In this document: piece by piece, positions 1-6,252 of the stretch
How the letters are laid out: the number at the start of each line of letters is the position of its first letter
Numbering within the stretch: the stretch's first letter is position 1
Source: an uncultured Erysipelotrichaceae bacterium
GTDB lineage: Bacteria; Bacillota_I; Bacilli_A; Erysipelotrichales; Erysipelotrichaceae
Reading direction: 5' to 3'
DNA: 8,152 bases
NCBI GenBank assembly: GCA_947175465.1
Contig: CAMWMY010000045.1
Span: 1 to 8,152, forward strand
The notes under the pieces: generated by a model
What the model was told of the DNA's origin: nothing
Seen by the model: only the letters and a program-made list of their open reading frames with translations
Databases searched by the model: none
Position numbers and translations under genes: made by a program

Positions 1-40
1 TTTGAAGTATTAAACTAAAATTTTTAATATATTAGGAAAG

Positions 41-71
41 AGTCCCTACATAATAATAGGGGCTTTTTTTT
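41..71 (+). terminator. Rho-independent terminator of an upstream gene
   Basis: AGTCCCTA (41-48) pairs with TAGGGGCT (57-64) with one G-U pair around an 8-base loop, and a run of eight T follows (64-71). The A-rich bases just before the left arm can pair with the T run and lengthen the stem. It most likely ends a plus-strand gene whose coding part lies left of the window; all three frames hit stops within the first 18 bases, so at most a few codons of that gene could be present and none can be assigned. Confidence 0.8.
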
Positions 72-109
72 ATGAAAAGGTAAAGATAATAAAAAGATAA
101 AAAAAAGGT

Positions 110-138
110 TTGCTTTTAAGAAAAAAAAAGAGCATAAT
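110..138 (+). promoter_or_regulatory. Possible distal sigma-A promoter for ktrB-ktrA
   Basis: TTGCTT (110-115) and CATAAT (133-138) are separated by 17 bases. The -10 matches the vegetative consensus at five of six positions, the -35 at only three. A transcript from here would carry a leader of about 165 bases containing a weak hairpin (AGTATT 157-162 with AATACT 172-177). In DNA this AT-rich such matches arise by chance, so this is a weak call. Confidence 0.25.
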
Positions 139-230
139 AAACATACACGACTTTAAAGTATTGATTTTTAGAATACTAGGTATATTTTTATGATCAATAG
201 AAAGAAACTGTGTATTTTATAAAAAAGAGA

Positions 231-258
231 TTGTAAAAGATGCTAAAGTGTGTACAAT
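231..258 (+). promoter_or_regulatory. Candidate sigma-A promoter for ktrB-ktrA
   Basis: TTGTAA (231-236) and TACAAT (253-258) are spaced by 16 bases, matching the vegetative consensus at four and five of six positions. Transcription would start near 265, about 45 bases before the ktrB start codon. The -10 lies in a 10-base element (GTGTACAATA, 250-259) that recurs with one mismatch at 279-288. The rest of the gene-free stretch 72-308 is AT-rich and shows no other clear structure. Confidence 0.45.
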
Positions 259-308
259 AAATATGAGATATATAGAATGTATACAATATAGAGAAAAGAA
301 GGGAAAGT

Positions 309-1703
309 ATGGTAGGATATCTTCATTCTATTTTTGGTTTTAAAAAATTAACACCTGCACAAAAAATTGTAGCGAGTTTCCTTCTCGTTATTGTCGTAGG
401 AACCGCTTTATTAATGTTGCCAATTTCAAATCAAGATGGGCAAGTCTTAGGCTTTGTAGACGCATTGTTTACAGCGACAAGTGCCACATGTGTAACTGGA
501 TTAGTGACAAGTGTTACATCACAGCAGTTTACAAGTTTTGGCCACCTTGTGATTCTTATTTTGATTCAAATTGGTGGTTTAGGATTAATGACCTTGATGG
601 CCGTTTTTATTTTAATGCTTAAAAGCCGTCTGACAATGCGAGAGAAAATCACAGTAAAAGAAATGTTGAATCAAGATAATGTTTTTGATATGCGGTCCTT
701 CATTCTTGGGATTATGAAATATACTTTTCTTTTTGAAGGGATTGGAGCTCTTTGTTTATCTTTCCGTATGATTCAAGATTTTGGATGGCTTCATGGTATA
801 TCCAAGGCTATTTTTCTATCGGTATCAGCGTTTTGTAATGCGGGATTTGATACTGTAGGAGATTCTAGCTTAGTCGCTTATGGAAGAGACCCTTTAGTAG
901 CGATACCGATTATGGTGTTGATTGTGCTTGGAGGAATTGGATTTACGGTTTGGTTCGATGTACGAGATAAATGTAAGCCCCTTTTCAAACGACAAATATC
1001 TTTTCGTAAATGGAAGAAGAGTTTATCTTTGCATACCAAAGTTGTTTTCTATATGACAGGTTTTTTAATTCTTTTTGCGGCCTTTGTTATTTTTGTGAGT
1101 GAGATGAACAATCCACAAACCTTACAAGGAATGAGTTTCCCTGAACAAGTTATGACAAGTTTTTTTGAATCAATTGCATTACGAACAGCAGGATTCTCTT
1201 CGATTATTTATAGCTCTTTAAATGTAGCTACAAAATTCTTTATGTTAATTATTATGTTTATTGGAGGTTCTCCTGGAGGAACCGCTGGAGGAATTAAGAC
1301 AACGACCGTGGCAATCTTTCTTTTGTTTTTTTGGACATCTTTACGAGGAAAAGAAGTTACGACTTTAAAAAGAAGAACCATTCAAAAAGAAGTAGCGATA
1401 CGTGCTTTAAGTATTTTTACGATTAATATTATTGTCTTGTTTATGGGGATTTTCTTCCTTTGTTTAACAGAAGCACAAAGTTTTCTAGATATTGTTTTTG
1501 AAGCAGTAAGTGCTATGGCGACAGTAGGGTCATCTTTAGGGATTACAGCTGATTTAACGGTTATAGGAAAACTTATTATCATTGTGATGATGTTTGTAGG
1601 AAGGGTAGGAATTACAACTTTACTTATTTCTTTTATTAAACCAAAACAAGCAAGAAATACAGATCATGTTACATTTCCAACAGGAAATGTGATTGTAGGA
1701 TAA
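309..1703 (+). CDS. ktrB: KtrB-type potassium channel/transporter subunit (TrkH/KtrB family)
   Basis: This is the ion-conducting membrane subunit of a Ktr-type K+ uptake system. The 464-residue protein, close to the usual KtrB length, has the four repeated membrane-pore-membrane units of the family. The selectivity-filter glycine of each pore loop is visible: Gly64 in CVTGL, Gly179 in CNAGF, Gly295 in RTAGF and Gly407 in ATVGSS. The glycine-rich intramembrane gate of the third unit is GGSPGGTAGGIKTTT (319-333). The ATG at 309 follows an AAGGG ribosome site (299-303). The regulatory subunit gene follows nine bases after the stop codon, so the two are almost certainly co-transcribed and assemble together. 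The B before A order is the reverse of Bacillus subtilis ktrAB. Coupling ion (Na+ or H+) and affinity cannot be read from sequence. Family and role are secure. Confidence 0.95.
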   Translation: MVGYLHSIFGFKKLTPAQKIVASFLLVIVVGTALLMLPISNQDGQVLGFVDALFTATSATCVTGLVTSVTSQQFTSFGHLVILILIQIGGLGLMTLMAVFILMLKSRLTMREKITVKEMLNQDNVFDMRSFILGIMKYTFLFEGIGALCLSFRMIQDFGWLHGISKAIFLSVSAFCNAGFDTVGDSSLVAYGRDPLVAIPIMVLIVLGGIGFTVWFDVRDKCKPLFKRQISFRKWKKSLSLHTKVVFYMTGFLILFAAFVIFVSEMNNPQTLQGMSFPEQVMTSFFESIALRTAGFSSIIYSSLNVATKFFMLIIMFIGGSPGGTAGGIKTTTVAIFLLFFWTSLRGKEVTTLKRRTIQKEVAIRALSIFTINIIVLFMGIFFLCLTEAQSFLDIVFEAVSAMATVGSSLGITADLTVIGKLIIIVMMFVGRVGITTLLISFIKPKQARNTDHVTFPTGNVIVG

Positions 1704-1712
1704 GGAGATTAT

Positions 1713-2390
1713 ATGAAAAGTTATCAGGAAAAACAGTATGTTGTTTTAGGACTTGGTATTTTTGGATCAACGGTAGCGAAAACATTAAGTTCTTATAATT
1801 ATGAAGTAATTGCATTAGATAAGAATATGAAGTGTGTAGATCGTTTGAAGGATATTGTAACGCAAGCTGTACAATGTGATATTACCGATATTAATGAACT
1901 TCGTTTAGCAGGTGTTGAAGATTGTGATGTAGCGATTGTTGGGATGGGAAATCACTTAGAAGAAACCATTTTAGCAATCATCAACTTAAAAGAATTAGGT
2001 GTGAAAGAAATTGTTGTAAAAGCGAAAAACAAACGTTGTGAACAAATCTTTTTAAGTGTTGGTGCAAGTAAAATTGTAAGGCCAGAAAAAGAAATGGGAG
2101 TTATTGTTGCGAAGCGCTTTTTAAATAATAATATTATTAGTATTATCGATATAGATGATGAATACAGTGTAATGGAAATTAATGCACCACAAAAATGGGT
2201 AGGAAAGTCATTAATTGATTTAGATGCAAGAAGAAAATATGGTATCAATGTCATTGGTATTCGTAAACAGGGAGAAGCGAAATTAAACATTTCACCAGAA
2301 GCTGAATATGTTATTGAAGAACATGATCACTTAATGGTAATTGCTGATTTGTATACATTTGAAAAATTTAATTTTATGAATAAAGTATAA
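1713..2390 (+). CDS. ktrA: KtrA/TrkA-type potassium uptake regulatory subunit (RCK domains)
   Basis: This is the cytoplasmic gating partner of KtrB; proteins of this family form a ring under the membrane subunit and open or close it in response to bound nucleotide. The 225 residues comprise an N-terminal Rossmann RCK_N (TrkA-N) domain, about 8-125, with the GxGxxG loop VLGLGIFG (Gly13, Gly15, Gly18) and an acidic residue at the end of the second strand (Asp36) expected to hold the ribose of ATP/ADP or NAD(H). An RCK_C (TrkA-C) domain at about 140-220 follows, the part that binds cyclic di-AMP in several Firmicute homologues. Length is normal for KtrA/KtrC. The start has a good AAGGAG site (1702-1707) overlapping the ktrB stop codon. 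It could equally be called ktrC; the adjacent ktrB favours ktrA. Confidence 0.94.
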   Translation: MKSYQEKQYVVLGLGIFGSTVAKTLSSYNYEVIALDKNMKCVDRLKDIVTQAVQCDITDINELRLAGVEDCDVAIVGMGNHLEETILAIINLKELGVKEIVVKAKNKRCEQIFLSVGASKIVRPEKEMGVIVAKRFLNNNIISIIDIDDEYSVMEINAPQKWVGKSLIDLDARRKYGINVIGIRKQGEAKLNISPEAEYVIEEHDHLMVIADLYTFEKFNFMNKV

Positions 2391-2425
2391 GATATGTTAG
2401 GAATATTACTAGCATATCTTTTTTT
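2389..2425 (+). terminator. Strong Rho-independent terminator after ktrA
   Basis: AAGATATGTTAG (2389-2400) pairs with CTAGCATATCTT (2409-2420), a 12-bp stem with one G-U pair and an 8-base loop, followed by T to 2425. The left arm starts inside the ktrA stop codon. It separates the potassium operon from the sporulation-type pair. Confidence 0.88.
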
Positions 2426-2427
2426 AG

Positions 2428-2457
2428 GTAAAATTTTGCACTCTTCTTTCATACATT
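2428..2457 (+). promoter_or_regulatory. Possible sigma-E-like (mother-cell sporulation) promoter for yunC-yunB
   Basis: CATACATT (2450-2457) fits the sigma-E -10 consensus CATACANT. Thirteen bases upstream, GTAAAATTTT (2428-2437) resembles the sigma-E -35 (GTCATATTT-like), matching seven of nine positions by my recollection of the consensus. No good sigma-A promoter is visible in the same gap. Bacillus subtilis yunB is a sigma-E-dependent gene. The weakness is that transcription would start near 2461-2464, just at the ribosome site, leaving a very short leader. Confidence 0.4.
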
Positions 2458-2473
2458 ATAAAAGGAGGGTAAT

Positions 2474-2785
2474 ATGGTAGAGATTAAAAATATAAAAGTA
2501 AATGAATTTCATTTTATGGGAATCCAGATTTTATTACCTGGCTATCCTTTATTTATGATTACATCAACACATAGTGTACTAGCAACAGACATCTTTGATA
2601 TATCTTATTTTGAAAAAGGAGAAAGGCATGTAGCGGTGGTGCTTACTTCTTATTGTTATGGTTTTAAAGAATTACAAGAGGCTCATGTAATTGCGATGAA
2701 TGAAATTGCGCGAAATAAGGGTGTGCAGATAGGAATGACAGGAAAAGAGGCTTTATATTTGTGTGAAAAAGAAGAAAAAGAGTAA
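2474..2785 (+). CDS. yunC: YunC-like DUF1805 protein of unknown function
   Basis: A 103-residue small soluble protein of the DUF1805/YunC family, of the usual length. The family pattern is visible: an N-terminal strand region (NEFHFMGIQILLPGYPLFMI, 10-29) where YunC reads like EVKLPKTNLLAIT, and a C-terminal GVQIGMTGKEALYL (84-97) matching the GIKTGMIGRDALLL of Bacillus subtilis YunC as I remember it. No signal peptide or membrane segment is seen. The ATG follows a near-perfect AAAGGAGGG site (2461-2469). The yunB gene overlaps its 3' end, and the same two genes are neighbours in Bacillus, which supports the assignment. Biochemical function is not known; conserved pairing with a sporulation gene only hints at a link. 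Confidence 0.85.
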   Translation: MVEIKNIKVNEFHFMGIQILLPGYPLFMITSTHSVLATDIFDISYFEKGERHVAVVLTSYCYGFKELQEAHVIAMNEIARNKGVQIGMTGKEALYLCEKEEKE

Positions 2786-3443
2786 ACGTTTTTATAAAGT
2801 TTGGCTATGCGTTATCATTTTCCTATTTTTGCTAATTGCGTCGTTAAAGTATTTGAATACTTATATTGAGCCTAGGCTTCAAGCGATTGCGAAGCAACAT
2901 GTGAGCTTTGCCATTAACAATATTGTAAAAGAAGTTTTAAAAGATATGGAATACCGTCATGAAGATTTAAGTACATCGACTCTTGATGATAAAGGAAATG
3001 TGGTAAGTATTGAATATAATTCTTACAAGTTAAATCAAATCTTATATGCAGCATTAAATACGATTGATGATGCTTTACAGGCAGCCCAAGATGGAAAGGC
3101 GGATCCTACAACAGAAGAAATTTTTTATGAAGATGGGATTATTTATCAAATTCCTTTAGGATCTTTAACACGAATATCCTTTTTTTCTACATTAGGGCCT
3201 AATATACCAGTAAAAATGAATATGTTGAATGATGTAACTGGGGAGATTCAAACGTTTTCAGAGCCGTATGGGGTAAATAATACAATGATCAAAGTTGTTT
3301 TATCTGTTCAGGTACGAGCACAAGTGATTACTGTACTTGGGGTTGGTGAGTTAGAAACAAAAACCCAAATACCAATTATTATGCAATTAGTAAATGGGCG
3401 GGTACCGGTTTATTTGCCAAATACAATATCAAATCAAGAATAA
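2763..3443 (+). CDS. yunB: Sporulation protein YunB
   Basis: This 226-residue protein is a homologue of YunB, a mother-cell protein needed for normal spore formation in Bacillus subtilis; its molecular action is unknown. A Lys/Arg-rich cytoplasmic start (KKKKKSKR, 2-9) is followed by one membrane segment at about 13-29, so the rest should face the extracytoplasmic or intermembrane side. The family core is clear: IPLGSLT then LGPNIPVKMNM and EPYGVNNTMIKVVL, ending with NGRVPVYL near the C terminus. It starts with GTG at 2763 inside yunC; a GAGG at 2747-2750 is a poorly spaced ribosome site, so translation is probably coupled to yunC. No ATG lies in frame before about residue 62, which would remove the anchor, so GTG is preferred. 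It lacks the long polar tail of the Bacillus protein. Confidence 0.88.
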   Translation: MKKKKKSKRFYKVWLCVIIFLFLLIASLKYLNTYIEPRLQAIAKQHVSFAINNIVKEVLKDMEYRHEDLSTSTLDDKGNVVSIEYNSYKLNQILYAALNTIDDALQAAQDGKADPTTEEIFYEDGIIYQIPLGSLTRISFFSTLGPNIPVKMNMLNDVTGEIQTFSEPYGVNNTMIKVVLSVQVRAQVITVLGVGELETKTQIPIIMQLVNGRVPVYLPNTISNQE

Positions 3444-3468
3444 AAAAAACAGCTGAAGCTGTTTTTTT
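3443..3468. terminator. Bidirectional terminator between yunB and the Rieske oxidoreductase gene
   Basis: AAAAAAACAGC (3443-3453) pairs with GCTGTTTTTTT (3458-3468) around a TGAA loop. The A tract on one side and T tract on the other give a T run in both transcripts. Its left edge touches the yunB stop codon and its right edge overlaps the stop codon of the converging gene (3467-3469), so both genes end in the same hairpin. Confidence 0.85.
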
Positions 3469-4978
3469 AGAAAAGATGGGGGTCTATTTGATTGCGTCCT
3501 TCACGATATGAATGTAATCGATTAGTAGAAGGGCCTTTGATTACCTCTCCTGTATAAGAATAACGTGATCCATGACATGGGCAATCCCATGTTTTATCTT
3601 GTTGATTAAAAATACAAATACAGCCTAGATGAGGACAAGTAATATCGACAATATATAACTCATCTTGTTCATCGCGATAAACACCATAAAGATGATTTTG
3701 AATTTCAATTACTCTCGCTTGTCCTTTTTGTGGATATTCTTTATCACAAGGTTGTAATTTCCCTTTTACAAATTCATAAGCAACATTCATATTTTCTTTT
3801 AAGAAAGTTAAAGAGAAAAGGGAGGAAAGACGATGAGGGTCAAATAATTTACGATAAGGGGATGGCTGCTTTAGTAAGTATGCACAAAGTAGTTTACCTG
3901 CAATATTAGAAGTTGTATTCCCCCATTTACAATAACCAGTAGCTATATATAATTGATCATTATTTTTTTGAAGCTTTCCAATATAGGGCAGATGATCAAA
4001 AGTCATATAGTCTTGTGTGGACCACATATCTTCAAAGTGCTCAATACCGAACATCTTTTTTGCCCTTTGTACATAGTCGGGGTCTTCTTTTGCAAATTGC
4101 CCTGTTTTATGACTGTTTCCTCCTACCATAAGACATGTTTGCCCTTGGATAGAAAATGCATGTAGGGAAATGGAAGGGGATTCTGTATTAATTAACATGT
4201 CATCTCCATAGTTTGCTGTTGTAGGGGTACATAAAATAGAAGATGACATAGGATAGGTCTTCGCAAATAAGAATTGATGCTGATCATAAAAAGGAAATTG
4301 TGTAGCTTGCACAATATTTCTTGCATATATTTTTCGATGATTGCACAAGGCGATATAAGTGCCATTTTCTTCAATAATATTGGTAACAGGGGAGTGCTCA
4401 TAAATTGCGATTTCTTTTTTTGTAAGAATGTCTGCTAGGGCAATCATATATTTCAATGGATGAAACTTCGCTTGCTCAGGAAACATGATACCGGCTTGTA
4501 TTGTAAGTGGATACTGTACGGTATCAATAAAGGAACATGGAATATTTAAGTCGATACATGCTTGATATTCATCTTGAAGATTTGGAACTTTTTCACTTTC
4601 CTGTGTGAATAAAACACTATTGCAGCGTTTAAAATCACAATCAATTTGATGTTTATGAACAATCTCTTCAATCGATTCAATAGCTTCCATGTGTGCATCA
4701 TAATATTGTTTTGCAAGAGTATAACCATATTTTTGAATTAATGATTTATAAATAAGTCCATGTTGTGCAGTTAACTTACATGTATTACGTCCACTTGCAC
4801 CATAACCGATACAATCTGCTTCTACGATGATAAACTGTTTCATTGCTTGAGATAAATAATAACCTGTTGTTAAACCGGTAAGACCTGCTCCAATGATTAA
4901 AGTATCTATATACACATCTTGTTCGATTTTTGGATACGATGTTTTAGGAGTATCTTTTATCCATTTTGATGCATTCAT
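3467..4978 (-). CDS. YhfW-type FAD-dependent oxidoreductase with C-terminal Rieske [2Fe-2S] domain
   Basis: A 503-residue fusion, close to the length of Bacillus subtilis YhfW. The N-terminal part (about 20-380) is a DAO-type amine-oxidase-like FAD domain, with the dinucleotide loop IIGAGLTGL (Gly30, Gly32, Gly35), Glu53 for the ribose, a GRNTCKLTAQHGLIY segment (63-77) and the family stretch DHLPYIG...ATGYCKWG (328-353). The C-terminal part (about 415-503) is a Rieske domain: CPHLGC (Cys448, His450, Cys453) and CPCHGS (Cys466, Cys468, His469). Cys448/His450 and Cys466/His469 are the cluster ligands; Cys453 and Cys468 sit where bc1/b6f-type proteins have a disulfide. No signal peptide or membrane segment is visible, so it is probably cytoplasmic. 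The start at 4978 is chosen because it has an AGAGGTGAT site and lies after the promoter; an in-frame ATG at 5074 does not. Substrate and redox partner are unknown. It is monocistronic. Confidence 0.88.
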   Translation of the reverse strand: MNASKWIKDTPKTSYPKIEQDVYIDTLIIGAGLTGLTTGYYLSQAMKQFIIVEADCIGYGASGRNTCKLTAQHGLIYKSLIQKYGYTLAKQYYDAHMEAIESIEEIVHKHQIDCDFKRCNSVLFTQESEKVPNLQDEYQACIDLNIPCSFIDTVQYPLTIQAGIMFPEQAKFHPLKYMIALADILTKKEIAIYEHSPVTNIIEENGTYIALCNHRKIYARNIVQATQFPFYDQHQFLFAKTYPMSSSILCTPTTANYGDDMLINTESPSISLHAFSIQGQTCLMVGGNSHKTGQFAKEDPDYVQRAKKMFGIEHFEDMWSTQDYMTFDHLPYIGKLQKNNDQLYIATGYCKWGNTTSNIAGKLLCAYLLKQPSPYRKLFDPHRLSSLFSLTFLKENMNVAYEFVKGKLQPCDKEYPQKGQARVIEIQNHLYGVYRDEQDELYIVDITCPHLGCICIFNQQDKTWDCPCHGSRYSYTGEVIKGPSTNRLHSYREGRNQIDPHLF

Positions 4979-4981
4979 ATC

Positions 4982-4990
4982 ATCACCTCT
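4982..4990 (-). promoter_or_regulatory. Ribosome binding site that fixes the Rieske oxidoreductase start
   Basis: On the minus strand AGAGGTGAT ends three bases before the ATG at 4978. No comparable site precedes the upstream in-frame ATG at 5074, whose extra 32 codons would run through the likely promoter. Confidence 0.75.
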
Positions 4991-5018
4991 ATGAAATAGT
5001 ATGCTATGTTTTTTCACA

Positions 5019-5046
5019 ATTATAAGAGGATGGAACATTTTATAAA
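5019..5046 (-). promoter_or_regulatory. Candidate sigma-A promoter for the Rieske oxidoreductase gene
   Basis: Reading the minus strand, TTTATA (5046-5041) and a perfect TATAAT (5024-5019) are separated by 16 bases. Transcription would begin near 5011, giving a leader of about 33 bases that includes the ribosome site. Confidence 0.5.
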
Positions 5047-5069
5047 GAAAATTTAATAAGCAAGCCTTC

Positions 5070-5098
5070 TTCACTTTTTTTAAGAAGCTACATATATT
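5070..5098 (+). promoter_or_regulatory. Candidate sigma-A promoter for the patatin-pgpA operon
   Basis: TTCACT (5070-5075) and TATATT (5093-5098) are spaced by 17 bases, matching the consensus at four and five of six positions. CTTCTT (5066-5071) and AAGAAG (5082-5087) form an inverted repeat over the -35 and spacer, which might be an operator or chance. The divergent promoter for the minus-strand gene lies about 25 bases to the left. Confidence 0.38.
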
Positions 5099-5132
5099 GA
5101 AGTAAATGTAATCAATAGAAAGGAAGAAGATT

Positions 5133-6173
5133 ATGGAGAAGAAGGAATGGGGGTTTGTATTGAGTGGTGGAGGAGCGAAAGGCGCTTATGAAATCGGTGT
5201 TTGGAAGGCTATACGAGAATTAAAGTTAGAGAAGATGATTACGGCTGTTTCAGGAACTTCGGTCGGCTCTTTAAATGCGGTTTTGTTTGCCCAAGGAGAT
5301 TATGAGAAGGCAGAACAAATTTGGTCTACGATATCGATGGAAAAAATTTTATCACCAAAAGAATTAAAAGCAGTTGATATCAAAGAAATAGATGAAGAAG
5401 TGAAATCTTTGCTTGTACAAGAAGTAATGCCACACGTACCGAAACCAATACGTGTGATTGTATCATGGATTAAAAATATAGATCATGCATTATGTAAGCT
5501 TTTATTACCAGCTTATCTTGTATCGTTTGCGAAAAAATCATTTCCTATTTATACGGCAATGAAGCTTGTGCCAATCTTTTTAACATGTGTTCATCAATTT
5601 CTTTCTATTACCTCTTTTCAAGAAGCGTTTCAAGTTGCATCCTATATCTTTCGAACAATCTTAGGAGATGGTTTATTTTCACAAGATGGATTAGAGGCCA
5701 TCATTCATCAAAATGTCGATCTTGATAAAATAAGAAAGAGTAAGATAGCGATTTATATGCATACTTATAATATAAGCAAATTACAAGAAGAAACTTTTTA
5801 TATTGATGAAAAGAATTTGCAAGACTTAACAACGATCATGTTAGCTAGTAGCGCGATTCCAATTATATACGAAGATGTTTTGCTTCATGGGGATAAATAT
5901 ATTGATGGAGGGATGCCACTTATTGGCAATAATGTCCCTGTGAATACTTTATACGAGAAAGGATATCGAAATTTAATTGTTGTTGGAATGGATGAAGATA
6001 TGGATGAAATAGAGGGCTATGAGGGAAGTCGTATTTATTTAGTAAAACCGAAAAAATCACTAGGAGGAGCTTTTTGTGGAACACTTAATTTTCAAAGCAA
6101 TTATACAAAGAAGTTAATTAAAAAAGGATATGAAGATGCAATGGCTTTATTAAAAGAAATACAAAGCGTGTAA
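5133..6173 (+). CDS. Patatin-like phospholipase / lipid acyl hydrolase
   Basis: A 346-residue serine hydrolase of the patatin family, expected to cut acyl esters from phospholipids or other lipids using a Ser-Asp dyad. The oxyanion loop SGGGAKGAYE (11-20), the nucleophile elbow GTSVG (Ser43) and the Asp of YIDGGMP (Asp258) are all present and in order, so the enzyme should be active. Between the elbow and the second half lies a region rich in hydrophobic and basic residues (about 100-175) that may touch or insert into the membrane; there is no signal peptide. ATG at 5133 has an AAAGGAAG site (5119-5126). It heads a rightward gene run, and a gene for phosphatidylglycerophosphate phosphatase follows, which suggests a role in phospholipid turnover. 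Actual substrate is unknown; a secreted toxin of the ExoU type is unlikely given the lack of extra domains. Confidence 0.9.
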   Translation: MEKKEWGFVLSGGGAKGAYEIGVWKAIRELKLEKMITAVSGTSVGSLNAVLFAQGDYEKAEQIWSTISMEKILSPKELKAVDIKEIDEEVKSLLVQEVMPHVPKPIRVIVSWIKNIDHALCKLLLPAYLVSFAKKSFPIYTAMKLVPIFLTCVHQFLSITSFQEAFQVASYIFRTILGDGLFSQDGLEAIIHQNVDLDKIRKSKIAIYMHTYNISKLQEETFYIDEKNLQDLTTIMLASSAIPIIYEDVLLHGDKYIDGGMPLIGNNVPVNTLYEKGYRNLIVVGMDEDMDEIEGYEGSRIYLVKPKKSLGGAFCGTLNFQSNYTKKLIKKGYEDAMALLKEIQSV

Positions 6174-6187
6174 ATTGATAAAGAAGG

Positions 6188-6218
6188 TGGACAAATATAA
6201 GAGAGAATGTAGTATAAT
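6188..6218 (+). promoter_or_regulatory. Possible internal promoter before pgpA
   Basis: A perfect TATAAT lies at 6213-6218 in the 79-base gap before the pgpA start, with TGGACA (6188-6193) 19 bases upstream as a loose -35. It could let pgpA and the genes after it be expressed apart from the patatin gene. The spacing is long, so confidence is low. Confidence 0.33.
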
Positions 6219-6238
6219 AAATAATATACATGGAATGG

Positions 6239-6245
6239 AAAGGAG
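6239..6245 (+). promoter_or_regulatory. Ribosome binding site that fixes the pgpA start
   Basis: AAAGGAG stands seven bases before the ATG at 6253. An upstream in-frame TTG at 6175 begins two bases after the patatin stop codon and would add 26 lysine-rich residues that do not belong to the family, so the ATG at 6253 is preferred. Confidence 0.75.
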
Positions 6246-6252
6246 CTTTGCA

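Noticed and set aside
72..308. ydaO-type cyclic di-AMP riboswitch before ktrB
   Set aside because: Expected by analogy with Bacillus ktrAB, but the leader has almost no G/C-containing helices and I see none of the conserved riboswitch core.
1382..2290. Minus-strand open frames inside ktrB (1382-1582) and ktrA (1952-2290)
   Set aside because: They lie fully within strongly supported genes, lack convincing ribosome sites and resemble no family; the same applies to frames opposite the oxidoreductase and acetyltransferase-like genes.
4979..5074. A 32-residue N-terminal extension of the Rieske oxidoreductase (ATG at 5074)
   Set aside because: It has no good ribosome site, would span the likely promoter (5019-5046), and the ATG at 4978 has a well-placed AGAGGTGAT and matches family length.
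6175..6252. TTG start giving a 179-residue PgpA
   Set aside because: The extra residues are not family-like, and the ATG at 6253 has a well-spaced AAAGGAG.
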